Shown in pieces: positions 26,362 through 36,239 of a stretch of DNA of 64,000 nucleotides. The first letter of the stretch is position 1; each line of letters starts with the position of its first letter. Both the position numbers and the translations under genes were made by a program. The notes beneath the pieces were generated by a model. That model ran no database searches. It was not told where the DNA came from and saw only the letters and a program-made list of their open reading frames with translations. This DNA is from Gordonia insulae (lineage in GTDB: Bacteria; Actinomycetota; Actinomycetes; Mycobacteriales; Mycobacteriaceae), in contig NZ_CP033972.1 in assembly GCF_003855095.1 (NCBI RefSeq), forward strand, positions 4,340,001 through 4,404,000, written 5' to 3'.

Positions 26362-27360
26362 TCACGCCAGGTGTCCCCGCATCGCCGCGATCGCCGAGAC
26401 CGCGGGATCGTCGTCGCCGACGGAACGTCGGAGGATGTCGGCGGCCACCTCGCCGGGGAGCTCCACGAGGGCCTGTGCCAGGCGGCTGCGCGCCGCCGGG
26501 GGCGTCGACTCGTCGTCGAGCAGCCGCCCGAGATCGGTGGCCGTGCGGTCGGCGGTGTCGCCGGCGACGGCCAGGTCGCGCAGCAGGTCTGCGGCGTCGA
26601 CGTCGTTGGTCCCGGTGACGACCATGTCGATGAGCGTCGGGACGGCCTCGGCATGCCCGCGCGCCCCGAGCGCCGTTGCCGCGCGGCCGCGCACGATGGC
26701 GTCGGGATCCGGGAGTGCCCGGCGCAGGACGTCGACCACCTCGGGACCGGCGAGTTCGGCGATCGCGGAGACGGCCCGGCGGCGTCTGTCGACGTCGTCG
26801 GACTGCAGTCCGATGGCCAGGACCTGCACACCGGCGTCGCTGCCGGATGCGGCCAGTGCCCAGGTCAGGGCGCCGGACACGTTGGGCTCCGACTCGGCCA
26901 GGACGGCGTCGGCGATGGCCTCCGGCGAGAGTGGATGACCGGACGTTGCCATGGCGGCGCGGTGGCGGACCATGGCGGAATCCGAACCGAGGTCGCTCAT
27001 CAACCGCACCGACCGCAGCACGTCCGCCCAGTCGAGCGGGGTCGTCTGCCCGATGCGCTCGAGCAGCGCGAGCAGTTCCTGTTCGCGGGCGATACGCCGG
27101 CGCGAACCGTCGATGAGCTCGCCGATCAGCGATGACGGGTCGGACGATCCGGGCGTGTCCAACACCCGCCGGACCTCGGCCAGCGTCAGTCCCAGCGACC
27201 GCAGGCCCTGGACCCGGAACAGCCGGCCAATGTCGTCCGCCGAGTACTCGCGGTACCCGCCGGACGTGCGTCCGGCGGGTGTCACGAGTCCCAGTCGGTC
27301 GTAGTGCCGCAACATCCGGGTGCTGACCCCGGAGCGCTCCGCGACCTCACCGATCAGCAT
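26362..27360 (-). CDS. MerR-family regulator fused to HEAT repeats
   Basis: The 332-residue protein has an N-terminal MerR helix-turn-helix (1-70: MLIGEVAERSGVSTRMLRHYDRLGLV, then GYREYSADD) and a dimerisation helix (about 75-105). About 200 residues of alpha-helical HEAT-like repeats follow (PEVVDVLRRALPDPDAIVRGRAATALG is typical) instead of a small ligand domain. The start overlaps the end of the upstream HEAT gene by 14 bp. A near-palindromic operator lies before that gene, so the operon is probably autoregulated. The signal sensed is unknown; a protein or nucleic-acid partner is more likely than a small molecule. Confidence 0.87.
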   Translation of the reverse strand: MLIGEVAERSGVSTRMLRHYDRLGLVTPAGRTSGGYREYSADDIGRLFRVQGLRSLGLTLAEVRRVLDTPGSSDPSSLIGELIDGSRRRIAREQELLALLERIGQTTPLDWADVLRSVRLMSDLGSDSAMVRHRAAMATSGHPLSPEAIADAVLAESEPNVSGALTWALAASGSDAGVQVLAIGLQSDDVDRRRRAVSAIAELAGPEVVDVLRRALPDPDAIVRGRAATALGARGHAEAVPTLIDMVVTGTNDVDAADLLRDLAVAGDTADRTATDLGRLLDDESTPPAARSRLAQALVELPGEVAADILRRSVGDDDPAVSAIAAMRGHLA

Positions 27361-28006
27361 CGGCAGCCACCGCGGGCGCTCCCTGCAGCGACAGGACCCG
27401 CCGGGCGTGATTCACGGCCGCCGAGAAATCGCCGTCCGGATCGTCCGCCAGATGCTCGGTGGCCAGGGCATGCTCGCGCCGAGCCGCGCTCGGGCCGGAC
27501 CGGGCCGCCGCGAGGGCGGGTGTCGCCGCGTCTCCGAGGGCGACGAGCGCGCGGCTGAGACTACGCTGCACGTCGCGATCTCCGCGTCCGAGTTCGCTCG
27601 CCAACTCTGTTGCGAGAGTGGGCTTCTGGTTCTCGGGAACCAGCACCACGGCGGCGCGCCAGGCGCTGCGGGCAACCTCGTCGTCGGGGTCGTGCAACAG
27701 TTCCGTCGGGATCTCGCCCCAGACGCTGCCGTCACCGATCTTCGACAGCGTGTGCAGCGCCTGACTGCGGGCCTGCGGTGCCGACGCGGTGAGCTCCCCG
27801 ACCAATCGCGGGATCGTGACATCGTCACGGCACCGGGTCAGCGCCCAGGTCAGCATGTCGCGCACGAAGAAGTCCGGCTCGATGGCGCAGCGTGCCACCA
27901 GCACGTCGACGAGCGTGTCGTCCGGGTGGGTCCCGGCGGCGAGCGCCGCCTGGAGTCGTGTCGACGGTTGCGTCGCGGACAGGGCCGCGATCAGTTTCGC
28001 GTTCAT
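27347..28006 (-). CDS. HEAT-repeat protein, first gene of the MerR-HEAT operon
   Basis: The 219-residue protein is all-helical with about five HEAT/PBS-lyase-type repeats (CRDDVTIPRLVGELTASAPQARSQALHTL; DPDDEVARSAWRAAVVL). It has no catalytic motif, TM segment or signal peptide. GAGGAGGTGATCGCG directly before ATG 28006 decides the start over a GTG at 28033. Its repeats resemble those fused to the MerR protein in the next gene, so it may compete with or complete the sensor domain. Confidence 0.82.
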   Translation of the reverse strand: MNAKLIAALSATQPSTRLQAALAAGTHPDDTLVDVLVARCAIEPDFFVRDMLTWALTRCRDDVTIPRLVGELTASAPQARSQALHTLSKIGDGSVWGEIPTELLHDPDDEVARSAWRAAVVLVPENQKPTLATELASELGRGDRDVQRSLSRALVALGDAATPALAAARSGPSAARREHALATEHLADDPDGDFSAAVNHARRVLSLQGAPAVAADADR

Positions 28007-28034
28007 CGCGATCACCTCCTCGAGACCAGTCAAG

Positions 28035-28055
28035 ACCTTGTCACCGTGTCAAGGT
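28035..28055. promoter_or_regulatory. MerR-type palindromic operator
   Basis: Twenty-one bp with arms ACCTTG and CAAGGT and an inner CAC/GTG pair (three mismatches in the full dyad). On the minus strand it reads as a -35-like TTGACA inside the palindrome and lies 29 bp before the HEAT gene start. MerR regulators bind such dyads between -35 and -10. I infer autoregulation by the MerR-HEAT protein. Confidence 0.65.
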
Positions 28056-28079
28056 CAAGGAACTCGCCGGACGAACGCG

Positions 28080-28116
28080 CGCCGCCCCCGCCGGGCGGAA
28101 CCCGGCGGGGGCGGCG
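28080..28116. terminator. GC-rich hairpin downstream of acs
   Basis: The arms CGCCGCCCCCGCCGGG (28080-28095) and 28101-28116 form a perfect 16-bp stem with the loop CGGAA. There is no T-run. It lies 31 bp after the acs stop and just upstream of the HEAT-MerR promoter, so it probably insulates the two units. Confidence 0.7.
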
Positions 28117-28147
28117 AGGTGGTGCTGTGCGCGATGTCAGGACCGGC

Positions 28148-30100
<1,953 letters not shown>

Positions 30101-30167
30101 CGGTCAGGTGAGCCTTTCACTATCGACGGACATAACGGCGTGACGTGCATGATTGCCGGGTTCTCAT

Positions 30168-30183
30168 TGTGAGGGTAGTCACG
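30168..30183. promoter_or_regulatory. GlxR/CRP binding site upstream of acs
   Basis: TGTGAGGGTAGTCACG matches TGTGA-N6-TCACA at nine of ten defined positions. It lies between acs (minus strand) and the divergent Fic-like gene and could serve either, but its distance fits acs. The glxR gene itself is in the window. Confidence 0.65.
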
Positions 30184-30316
30184 TTGGAAGCCCGTTGCAG
30201 GTGCCGATCTGCCGGACTACCGCAGATCCGCGACGAATGGTCCCATGGGCACGACGAGCGGTGCAGCGCGTCCCGGCCGGTCCGGTCGCTGCGCCCGATC
30301 ACTATCGTGAGGAGGC

Positions 30317-31072
30317 GTGAGAACTGATCCCCTCGCGCCGCTGCTCGAGCTACCCGGCGTCGCCGCCGCTGCCGACCGGGCGCGCGATGCGTTGAGCGCG
30401 GTCCATCGGCATCCGGCGAATCTGCGCGGCTGGGACAAGACGTCGACCGAGGCGTCCTGGCGGGCGGGTCGGTCGTCGGCCGCGATCGACGGTGGCAGCG
30501 TGGAGTTGCGCCGCGACGGCGACTTCGACGATCCGCTGCTGGCCGGCGCGATGCGGGTGGCCCAGGCCCTCGACGGCGATGCCCTCGATCAGCTCACCGC
30601 GGTGTTCCGGCGGGCGCCCGCGCAGGCGTTCGCGCGGCTGCACATGCTGGCCGCCGCCGACCTCGTCACCGATCCGGACGACCTCGGCCGGCCGAGCGCG
30701 CAAGAGGGCGTCGCCGGGCGCCTCGATCTGCTCGCGCAACTGATCACCGGCGCGACGTCGGTGCCCGCGCCCGTGCTCGCGGCGGTCGTGCACGGCGAAC
30801 TGCTCGGCGTGGGCGCTTTCCCCACCGCGAACGGCGTCGTGGCCCGGGCGGCATCACGGCTGGTGTGCACGTCGTCGGGGCTCGACCCGCACAATCTCGG
30901 TGTGCCCGAGGTGACGTGGCTGCGCCGCCTCGACGACTACCGGACGTTGTCGGCGGGATTCGCCGAGGGGAGTCCGGACGGGGTCGGCGGATGGATCGTG
31001 CTGTGTTGCGAGGCGCTCGAGGCCGGCGCCGCCGAGGCCCGGTCCATCGCGGACGCCGCGCGAGCGGGTTAG
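30317..31072 (+). CDS. Degenerate Fic-fold protein (Rv3662c-like position)
   Basis: The 251-residue protein is often left as a hypothetical or oxidoreductase. Residues 159-177 (HGELLGVGAFPTANGVVAR) line up with the Fic core HxxL...HPFxxGNGRxxR. His159, Phe168, the Asn-Gly pair 172-173 and Arg177 are kept, but the catalytic His is Gly166 and the anion-hole Gly-Arg is changed. Residues 53-59 (SSAAIDG) resemble the inhibitory SSxIEG helix with Asp for Glu. A Fic fold without AMP-transferase activity is my inference. TATCGT ends 8 nt before GTG 30317, while the GGAGG is too close to act, favouring a leaderless start. Confidence 0.72.
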   Translation: MRTDPLAPLLELPGVAAAADRARDALSAVHRHPANLRGWDKTSTEASWRAGRSSAAIDGGSVELRRDGDFDDPLLAGAMRVAQALDGDALDQLTAVFRRAPAQAFARLHMLAAADLVTDPDDLGRPSAQEGVAGRLDLLAQLITGATSVPAPVLAAVVHGELLGVGAFPTANGVVARAASRLVCTSSGLDPHNLGVPEVTWLRRLDDYRTLSAGFAEGSPDGVGGWIVLCCEALEAGAAEARSIADAARAG

Positions 31073-31183
31073 CCGGCGGTGCAAGGACTTTCGAGCTCCC
31101 GATGAGCCCCCACAACGCACTGCGGGCGGCCTCTCGGCCAGTGAACTGGCCGGGTTGCCGCCCGCGTAGCACGGACTCAAGTT

Positions 31184-31199
31184 ACCAAGCGTGCTTGGT
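31184..31199. promoter_or_regulatory. Perfect 16-bp palindrome, TetR-operator-like, orphan
   Basis: ACCAAGC-GT-GCTTGGT has 7-bp perfect arms and a 2-bp centre, the geometry of many TetR-family operators. No regulator or plausible target start codon lies nearby. Confidence 0.45.
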
Positions 31200-31585
31200 G
31201 GGTTGTGTGGACCGCCTCGGCGAGGGACCGCGTGCTGGTCGGTTCGCCCCGGTGTGACCCATGTTCGAATGACGGTACCGTGCAGTCGAATCGAGCTTGT
31301 TCGGATCGATTCTTTCCGTCTGGCGAACCTTGCGGTTCGGGTTGATCGGATCGATTCGTCCGGCCCGACGGGGAACTCCTCTTGTTCCCGTCTACGGCCC
31401 GTGATGGTCACCGGTTTGTTCCGTGCCAGCCGACGATGTCGCAGGCGCACAACGCTTTTGCCTTATGCGGCTTGCTCCGCGTGGGTGCTTGCCGCCCGTG
31501 CTGGGAAGTGCTCGGCGTGGGGGTCCGTTCCTTCTCTTCCGGAGCGAACTTTGCCTTCCGAGATTCCGTAATCCCTTTTGTACAC

Positions 31586-31601
31586 CGTGACCGCGGTCAC
31601 A
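31586..31601. promoter_or_regulatory. CRP/GlxR-like dyad in the gene-free region
   Basis: CGTGACCGCGGTCACA contains the perfect 14-bp palindrome GTGACCGCGGTCAC and matches TGTGA-N6-TCACA at nine of ten positions. No coding start is near it, so a target small RNA or a structural role is possible. Confidence 0.45.
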
Positions 31602-31647
31602 TCAAGGGTCATTCGGACCAACATTCGGTGGTGTCGTTGTGCTCGAC

Positions 31648-32502
31648 TCAGGCACTGCGATCGCGGTGCCGGCGGGCGAGCAGGGTGTGCACGCCCAGTC
31701 CGCTCGCAGCGGCCACGCCGGCCCCGAGCGCCAGTGCCGCGGCCATCCGCGACGACGGCGTGGGGATGCGGGTGCGCAGCGGCACGGGGCGGTTGAAGCT
31801 CAGCACCGGCCAGCCCTCGTCGGCCGCCCGCTTGCGCAGTTGCCGGTCCGGATTGACCGCCACCGGATGGCCGACCGCCGACAGCATCGGAAGGTCGGTG
31901 ATGGAATCCGAGTAGGCATAACACTCGGCGAGGTCATAGCCGTGGATCTCTGCGCGGGTCGCCATCGCGGCGGCCTTGTTCGCTCCGTAGCAATAGAATT
32001 CGAGCTCGCCGGTGTAGTGGCCGTCGACGACTTTCATGTCGCTCGCATCGACATGATCGACGCCGAGCATCTCGCCGATCGGCTCCACCATCTCGCGCCC
32101 GGACGCCGAGATCAGCACGACGTCATGGCCGCGTGCCCGATGGTCGGTGATGAGGTCGGCGGCCTCGGCGAACACGAGCGGGTTGACGATGTCGTCGAGC
32201 GTTTCGTTGACGATGGTCCGGACCTGTTCGACATCCCATCCGCGACACATGTCGGTGACGTGGCGACGGAGATTCTCGACCTGATCGTGGTCGGCCGCGG
32301 TCACCAGGAACAGGAACTGGGCGTAGCTGGACTTCAGCACGGACCGCCGGTTGATGAGGCCCTCGTCGAAGAACGGACGGGAGAACGCCAGGGCGCTCGA
32401 CTTCGCGATGACCGTCTTGTCGAGGTCGAAGAACGCGGCGACCCGGCGTGGCTGATCGGCCGAAGGCATCGACATCGGCCCCTTCGGCGAGGTGTCGGTC
32501 AC
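31648..32502 (-). CDS. HAD-IB phosphatase with C-terminal membrane helix (Rv3661-like)
   Basis: The 284-residue protein has the SerB-like HAD-IB motifs: FFDLDKTV (nucleophile Asp), LISASG (motif II), the GANKAAAM lysine and YAYSDSITDLPML (motif IV). A C-terminal segment (SRMAAALALGAGVAAASGLGVHTL) is a probable membrane anchor. Such enzymes hydrolyse small phosphomonoesters; phosphoserine is possible but unproven. TAGTCT (32509-32514) ends 6 nt before GTG 32502, which decides the start over internal ATGs at 32475 and 32469. Confidence 0.87.
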   Translation of the reverse strand: MTDTSPKGPMSMPSADQPRRVAAFFDLDKTVIAKSSALAFSRPFFDEGLINRRSVLKSSYAQFLFLVTAADHDQVENLRRHVTDMCRGWDVEQVRTIVNETLDDIVNPLVFAEAADLITDHRARGHDVVLISASGREMVEPIGEMLGVDHVDASDMKVVDGHYTGELEFYCYGANKAAAMATRAEIHGYDLAECYAYSDSITDLPMLSAVGHPVAVNPDRQLRKRAADEGWPVLSFNRPVPLRTRIPTPSSRMAAALALGAGVAAASGLGVHTLLARRHRDRSA

Positions 32503-32617
32503 GGAGTCAGACTACGGTCCGCGCACCCTCGGCGGTAGCCCCTCATGCAACGTCATTGCAGCGTGAATCCGCAGGCAGCGATATGAAAATGTGACCTCCG
32601 CGGCCGGTTCGTTGTGG

Positions 32618-32647
32618 TTGCAATGATCGAAAATCGGTGTGTATAGT
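32618..32647 (+). promoter_or_regulatory. Promoter of the 6C small RNA
   Basis: TTGCAA (32618-32623) and TATAGT (32642-32647) are separated by 18 bp, the best sigma-70-type match in the window. Transcription should begin near 32654, about 20 nt before the first stem of the 6C RNA. Confidence 0.7.
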
Positions 32648-32653
32648 CGGCCG

Positions 32654-32760
32654 TAACCGGTTAACCCCGGTGCCTTTCAGCCCGACCCCCGGGGCTGAAA
32701 CGCGATGACCCCGGCCTCCTCCCCCCCTGGCCGGGGTCGTCCTCTGTTCAGGGCCTTTTT
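32654..32760 (+). ncRNA. 6C: 6C small RNA (two C-loop hairpins)
   Basis: Two hairpins display cytosine-rich loops. Stem 1 is TTTCAGCCC (32675-32683) with GGGCTGAAA (32692-32700), loop GACCCCCG. Stem 2 is GACCCCGGCC (32707-32716) with GGCCGGGGTC (32729-32738), loop TCCTCCCCCCCT. This is the defining architecture of actinobacterial 6C RNA. In M. tuberculosis the homologue (B11) lies between Rv3660c and Rv3661, and here it lies between their equivalents in the matching orientation. It acts by pairing its C-loops with G-rich ribosome-binding regions of target mRNAs (known for mycobacteria). The 3' end may be the T-run at 32756-32760 or just after stem 2. Confidence 0.85.
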
Positions 32761-32895
32761 CGCCCACGAGCACCTGGTCTCCCGCCGAGTACGCCCGGTC
32801 GGCTGGCGTGGGTTCTGGCGGTCCCGCCAAAACCGGGACACTTGACCAAGCAGTTGCTAGGTTCCCTCGATACGGCGAAGTCGGGGAGGACTCTC

Positions 32896-33873
32896 ATGTC
32901 GATCATTCGAAGCACAGGTGTCACCAGTCGTGCGGTCCGGGCAGGTGCGACGATCGCGATGGTCATCGCATGTGCACTGGCGGTCCTTGGTGCCGGTCCG
33001 GCGTCCGCGGCGCCCCGCGCGCCGCTGCCCGAGTCGTACAACTTCTTCTCCGGCATCCCGCCCGAGCTCGCGCACCCCGGCGGTTCTCTCCCCGGCTCCA
33101 ACGACTTCACCTGCCGACCGTCGGCCCGACACCCCCGGCCGGTGGTCCTCGTCCATGGCACCGGCGGTTCGCAGCAGACCAACTGGGGAGCCTATGTCGC
33201 GATGCTCGCGAACCGCGGCTACTGCGTGTTCGCCCTGACCTACGGTGCGCTGCCGGGTGCCCCCTGGCCGGTGTCGGCCATCGGCGGCATGACCCGCATG
33301 GAGCCGAGCGCGGCTGCGCTGTCGCGGTTCGTCGACCGTGTGCTCGCGTCGACCGGCGCGAAGACCGTTGATCTGGTCGGCCACTCGCAGGGCACTTACA
33401 TGCCGACCTACTACCTGAAATACCTCGGCGGGGCGCCCAAGGTCACCAAGTACGTCTCGCTGGCCCCGCTCTGGCGCGGTTCCTTCGAGGGCACGCCGTT
33501 CGTTCCGCTCGCCAAGGCGATCCTCGGCGACGCCGACATGCCGATCTGCGCCGCATGCGGACAGATGGGGGCCGGAACGCCGATGAACGCGGCGATCTGG
33601 CGCGGGGGCAGCCCGTACGTGCGGGGCATCGACTACACCAACATCTCCACCCGCTACGACGAACTCGTGGTGCCGTACACGGCCGGCCAGGTACCGGGTC
33701 GGGCCGGCGAGCAGGTACGCAACATCGTCGTCCAGGACAGTTGCCCGCAGGATCACAGCGAGCACATGGCGATCGCCGGTTCGCGGCGAGCGGCGTTCAT
33801 GGTGCTCAACGCGCTGGATCCGGCGCATCCGGTCCGCGTGCCGTGCGAGTACGTGCCACCGTTCACCGGCTGA
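32896..33873 (+). CDS. Secreted lipase/esterase of the alpha/beta hydrolase fold
   Basis: The 325-residue precursor has a Sec signal peptide (about 1-35, ending PASAAP). The mature part has oxyanion VLVHGTGG, nucleophile elbow GHSQGTYMP and a late His in DHSEHMAI. Cysteines (TCRPS, GYCVF, ICAACGQ, DSCPQ, VPCEY) suggest several disulfides, as in actinomycete class-2 triacylglycerol lipases. Substrate chain length cannot be told. GGGGAGGA precedes ATG 32896 and overrides an earlier GTG. A paralogue with the same layout is at 56170-57033. Confidence 0.87.
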   Translation: MSIIRSTGVTSRAVRAGATIAMVIACALAVLGAGPASAAPRAPLPESYNFFSGIPPELAHPGGSLPGSNDFTCRPSARHPRPVVLVHGTGGSQQTNWGAYVAMLANRGYCVFALTYGALPGAPWPVSAIGGMTRMEPSAAALSRFVDRVLASTGAKTVDLVGHSQGTYMPTYYLKYLGGAPKVTKYVSLAPLWRGSFEGTPFVPLAKAILGDADMPICAACGQMGAGTPMNAAIWRGGSPYVRGIDYTNISTRYDELVVPYTAGQVPGRAGEQVRNIVVQDSCPQDHSEHMAIAGSRRAAFMVLNALDPAHPVRVPCEYVPPFTG

Positions 33874-34005
33874 ACCCACCTATCCCACCTATCCCACCTA
33901 CGCCCGATCCAGCCGATTCATCCACAATCTCAACGGATTCCACAGTTTCGGTCGGCGAGCGCGGGGACATCCAGTTCGGCGACCGCACAACGCCACGATG
34001 GATAC

Positions 34006-35067
34006 GTGGCCGATGAACTCCTCGCCCTGGTGGGCGCTGACCTGCACGACGACGTCGCCCGGTGTGCGGCGGCGGCCGGGTACCGAATCCTGACCGCACA
34101 CCCGGCGAGCTGTCGACGAGAATGGCTGCGGGCGAGCGCGGTTGCCGCCGATGCCGATGCGCTCCGTGTCCTGGCCGGACTCAGTCCGCCGCGCCGCGAC
34201 GGCGTCGTGATGGTCACCGACGGTGACCCGCCGCCCGAGATCTGGCGCTCGGCGATGAATCTCGGTGCGGAGAACGCGGTGTCGCTGCCCGCCGAGGAGT
34301 CGACGTTGGTCGGGCTGCTGACCGACTTCCGTTCGCCGCGCGGCAATCCCGCGGGTGCGGTCGCGGTGGTCGGCGGACACGGCGGGGCGGGTGCGACCAC
34401 ACTGGCCGCGGCGGTCGCCTTGACCGCCGTCGATCATGCATCGCGGGTGCTGCTGCTCGACGTCGACGAGTTCGGTGCCGGCATCGACCTCACCCTGGGC
34501 ATCGAGGCGCGCGCCGGTGTGCGCTGGCAGGATCTGACGTTGGAGGGCGGCACGGTTCGCGCCGATTCCCTGCACAACGCGTTGCCGCAGTGCAATGACC
34601 GACTGTCCGTCCTCGCTCCCCGCCGCGACAGTCCGCACGCTCTGGGTGCCGACGCGGTCATCGCCGCGATGGATGCGGGCCGGGCCGGTGGCGACACCGT
34701 CGTGGTCGACCTGCCGCGCTCGGCTGGTCCGGTCACCGATGCCGTCCTGGACTCCGTGGACCTCGTCGTCATCGTCACGACGGCGACCGTGCACGGTGTC
34801 GCGTCGTCGCGGATGGTCGCGGCCCGCATGTGTGGTCGTGGGGTCATCGCCGGGCTGGCCGTCCGCGGACCGGCGCCGAGCGGACTGCGCGCGACCGAGG
34901 TGGCCACGGCCGTCGATCTGCCATTGCTCGCCGCCTACCGGTCCGACCCCGGACTGCCGGGTCGGATGGAATCCGGACGGCTCCGGGTGATGCCGCGCAG
35001 CCCACTCGGCCGGGCCGCCAGGACCATTCACCGCCGGATCGACCTGGGCGAACGGGCGGCCGCGTGA
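34006..35067 (+). CDS. ssd: Septum site-determining/TadZ-CpaE-like ATPase (Rv3660c-like)
   Basis: The 353-residue protein has an N-terminal receiver-like pseudo-domain (about 1-110) and a MinD/ParA-type ATPase domain with a deviant Walker A, GGHGGAGATT (about 123-132), then VLLLDVDEFGAGIDL and VVVDLPRSAGP. TadZ proteins position Tad pilus machinery; the mycobacterial homologue Ssd affects septation. It heads a seven-gene tad operon, and the next gene overlaps by GTGA. GTG 34006 is the only sensible start, with no clear Shine-Dalgarno. Confidence 0.85.
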   Translation: MADELLALVGADLHDDVARCAAAAGYRILTAHPASCRREWLRASAVAADADALRVLAGLSPPRRDGVVMVTDGDPPPEIWRSAMNLGAENAVSLPAEESTLVGLLTDFRSPRGNPAGAVAVVGGHGGAGATTLAAAVALTAVDHASRVLLLDVDEFGAGIDLTLGIEARAGVRWQDLTLEGGTVRADSLHNALPQCNDRLSVLAPRRDSPHALGADAVIAAMDAGRAGGDTVVVDLPRSAGPVTDAVLDSVDLVVIVTTATVHGVASSRMVAARMCGRGVIAGLAVRGPAPSGLRATEVATAVDLPLLAAYRSDPGLPGRMESGRLRVMPRSPLGRAARTIHRRIDLGERAAA

Positions 35068-36239
35068 CCGGCGTCCACGACGCCCTGCTCACCCGCGTCC
35101 GGGACCGGCTCGCCGCCGATGCCGCCCAACCCACCGCGGAGGTCATCGCCGACGCCATCCGGGCCGAATCGCGCGGCATGCTCGGTGACACCGATCTGCT
35201 TGCCGCCCTGCGGTTTCTGCAGACCGAGCTGATCGGGGCGGGCAAACTCGAGCATCTGCTGGCCGAGCCGGACATCGCCGACATCCTCGTCGTCGGGCCC
35301 GACCGGGTCTGGGTCGACCGCGGCAGCGGGCTGCAGCTCACCGACATCAGGTTCGACGACGAGGCCGCGGTCCGGCGCCTCGCCAGCCGACTGGCACTGA
35401 GCGCGGGCAAACGACTCGACGACGCCCAGCCGTGGGTCGACGGGCAACTCGCCGATCTCGGCCGTCGCGGCCATACCGTGCGGCTGCACGCGGTCATCCC
35501 GCCGGTCGCCACCGACGGAACCTGTATCTCGTTGCGCGTCCTGCGCACCGCCACCAGGGACTTCGACGATCTGGTGGGTTTGGGGGCGATCCCCGCGGAG
35601 ACCGTCGCACCCCTGCGGGCGATGCTGCGGACCCGATTGGCGTTCCTCATCGTCGGCGGGACGGGCTCGGGCAAGACGACATTGCTCGGATCGCTGATCG
35701 GGGAGATGGGTGCGACCGAACGCATCCTCTGTGTCGAGGACGCACTGGAGCTCGACCCGCCGCACCCGCACGTCGTCCGGCTGGTCGCGCGGACGCCGAA
35801 TGTCGAGGGCGCGGGGGAGGTGCCGGTGCGGGCCCTGGTGCGCCAGGCGTTGCGCATGCGGCCGGACCGGATCGTCGTCGGTGAGGTGCGCGGGGCAGAG
35901 GTCATCGATCTGCTGACCGCCCTCAACACCGGTCACGAGGGCTGTGCCGGAACACTTCACGCGAACTCGACCGCGGAGGTGCCGGCGCGGATGGAGGCAC
36001 TGGCGGCGCTCGGCGGGATGGACCGCTCGGCGCTGCACAGCCAGCTCGCCGCGGCCGTGCACGTGGTCCTCGGTGTCGCGCGAACACCCGGCGGATCGCG
36101 AGGGCTGACCGAGATCGGGTTGGTCGTCCGCGGCGACGACGGCTTCGTTCGCATCCGCACGGTCTGGCTGCGATCGGTCGGATTCACCGATGCCCTCGGC
36201 GAATTCGATGCCATGCTGACCGCCCGGACGATGCGATGA
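35064..36239 (+). CDS. tadA: Tad/Flp secretion ATPase, TadA/CpaF type (Rv3659c-like)
   Basis: The 391-residue type II/IV secretion ATPase powers pilin assembly. Motifs include Walker A GGTGSGKTTLLG (about 196-207), the Asp box ERILCVEDALELD, Walker B MRPDRIVVGEVRG and the His box GHEGCAGTLHANS. The N-terminal domain has IADILVVGPDRVWVDRGSG, typical of CpaF. GTG 35064 overlaps the previous stop, and the stop overlaps the next ATG (ATGA). Confidence 0.93.
   Translation: MTGVHDALLTRVRDRLAADAAQPTAEVIADAIRAESRGMLGDTDLLAALRFLQTELIGAGKLEHLLAEPDIADILVVGPDRVWVDRGSGLQLTDIRFDDEAAVRRLASRLALSAGKRLDDAQPWVDGQLADLGRRGHTVRLHAVIPPVATDGTCISLRVLRTATRDFDDLVGLGAIPAETVAPLRAMLRTRLAFLIVGGTGSGKTTLLGSLIGEMGATERILCVEDALELDPPHPHVVRLVARTPNVEGAGEVPVRALVRQALRMRPDRIVVGEVRGAEVIDLLTALNTGHEGCAGTLHANSTAEVPARMEALAALGGMDRSALHSQLAAAVHVVLGVARTPGGSRGLTEIGLVVRGDDGFVRIRTVWLRSVGFTDALGEFDAMLTARTMR

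Larger units (their letters stand above)
31073..31647. other. 575-bp gene-free region with two palindromes
   Basis: No open frame here has family features, and the base composition is less GC-rich than its surroundings. It contains the perfect dyad ACCAAGC-GT-GCTTGGT (31184-31199) and a CRP-like dyad (31586-31601), but lies between the 3' ends of convergent genes. A near-repeat of CGGATCGATTC occurs at about 31304 and 31339. It could hold an unrecognised small RNA or be the remnant of a deleted gene. Confidence 0.5.
32503..32895. promoter_or_regulatory. Intergenic region carrying the 6C RNA unit
   Basis: This 393-bp spacer separates the HAD phosphatase from the secreted lipase. It holds the phosphatase -10, the 6C promoter and RNA, a T-run at 32756-32760 that may end the RNA, and a GGGGAGGA ribosome-binding site at 32883-32890 for the lipase. 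I see no other gene in it. Confidence 0.6.

Noticed and set aside
31191-31571. 126-residue open frame in the gene-free region
   Set aside because: It has no ribosome-binding site or recognisable pattern, and its Ser/Arg-rich composition fits noncoding DNA.
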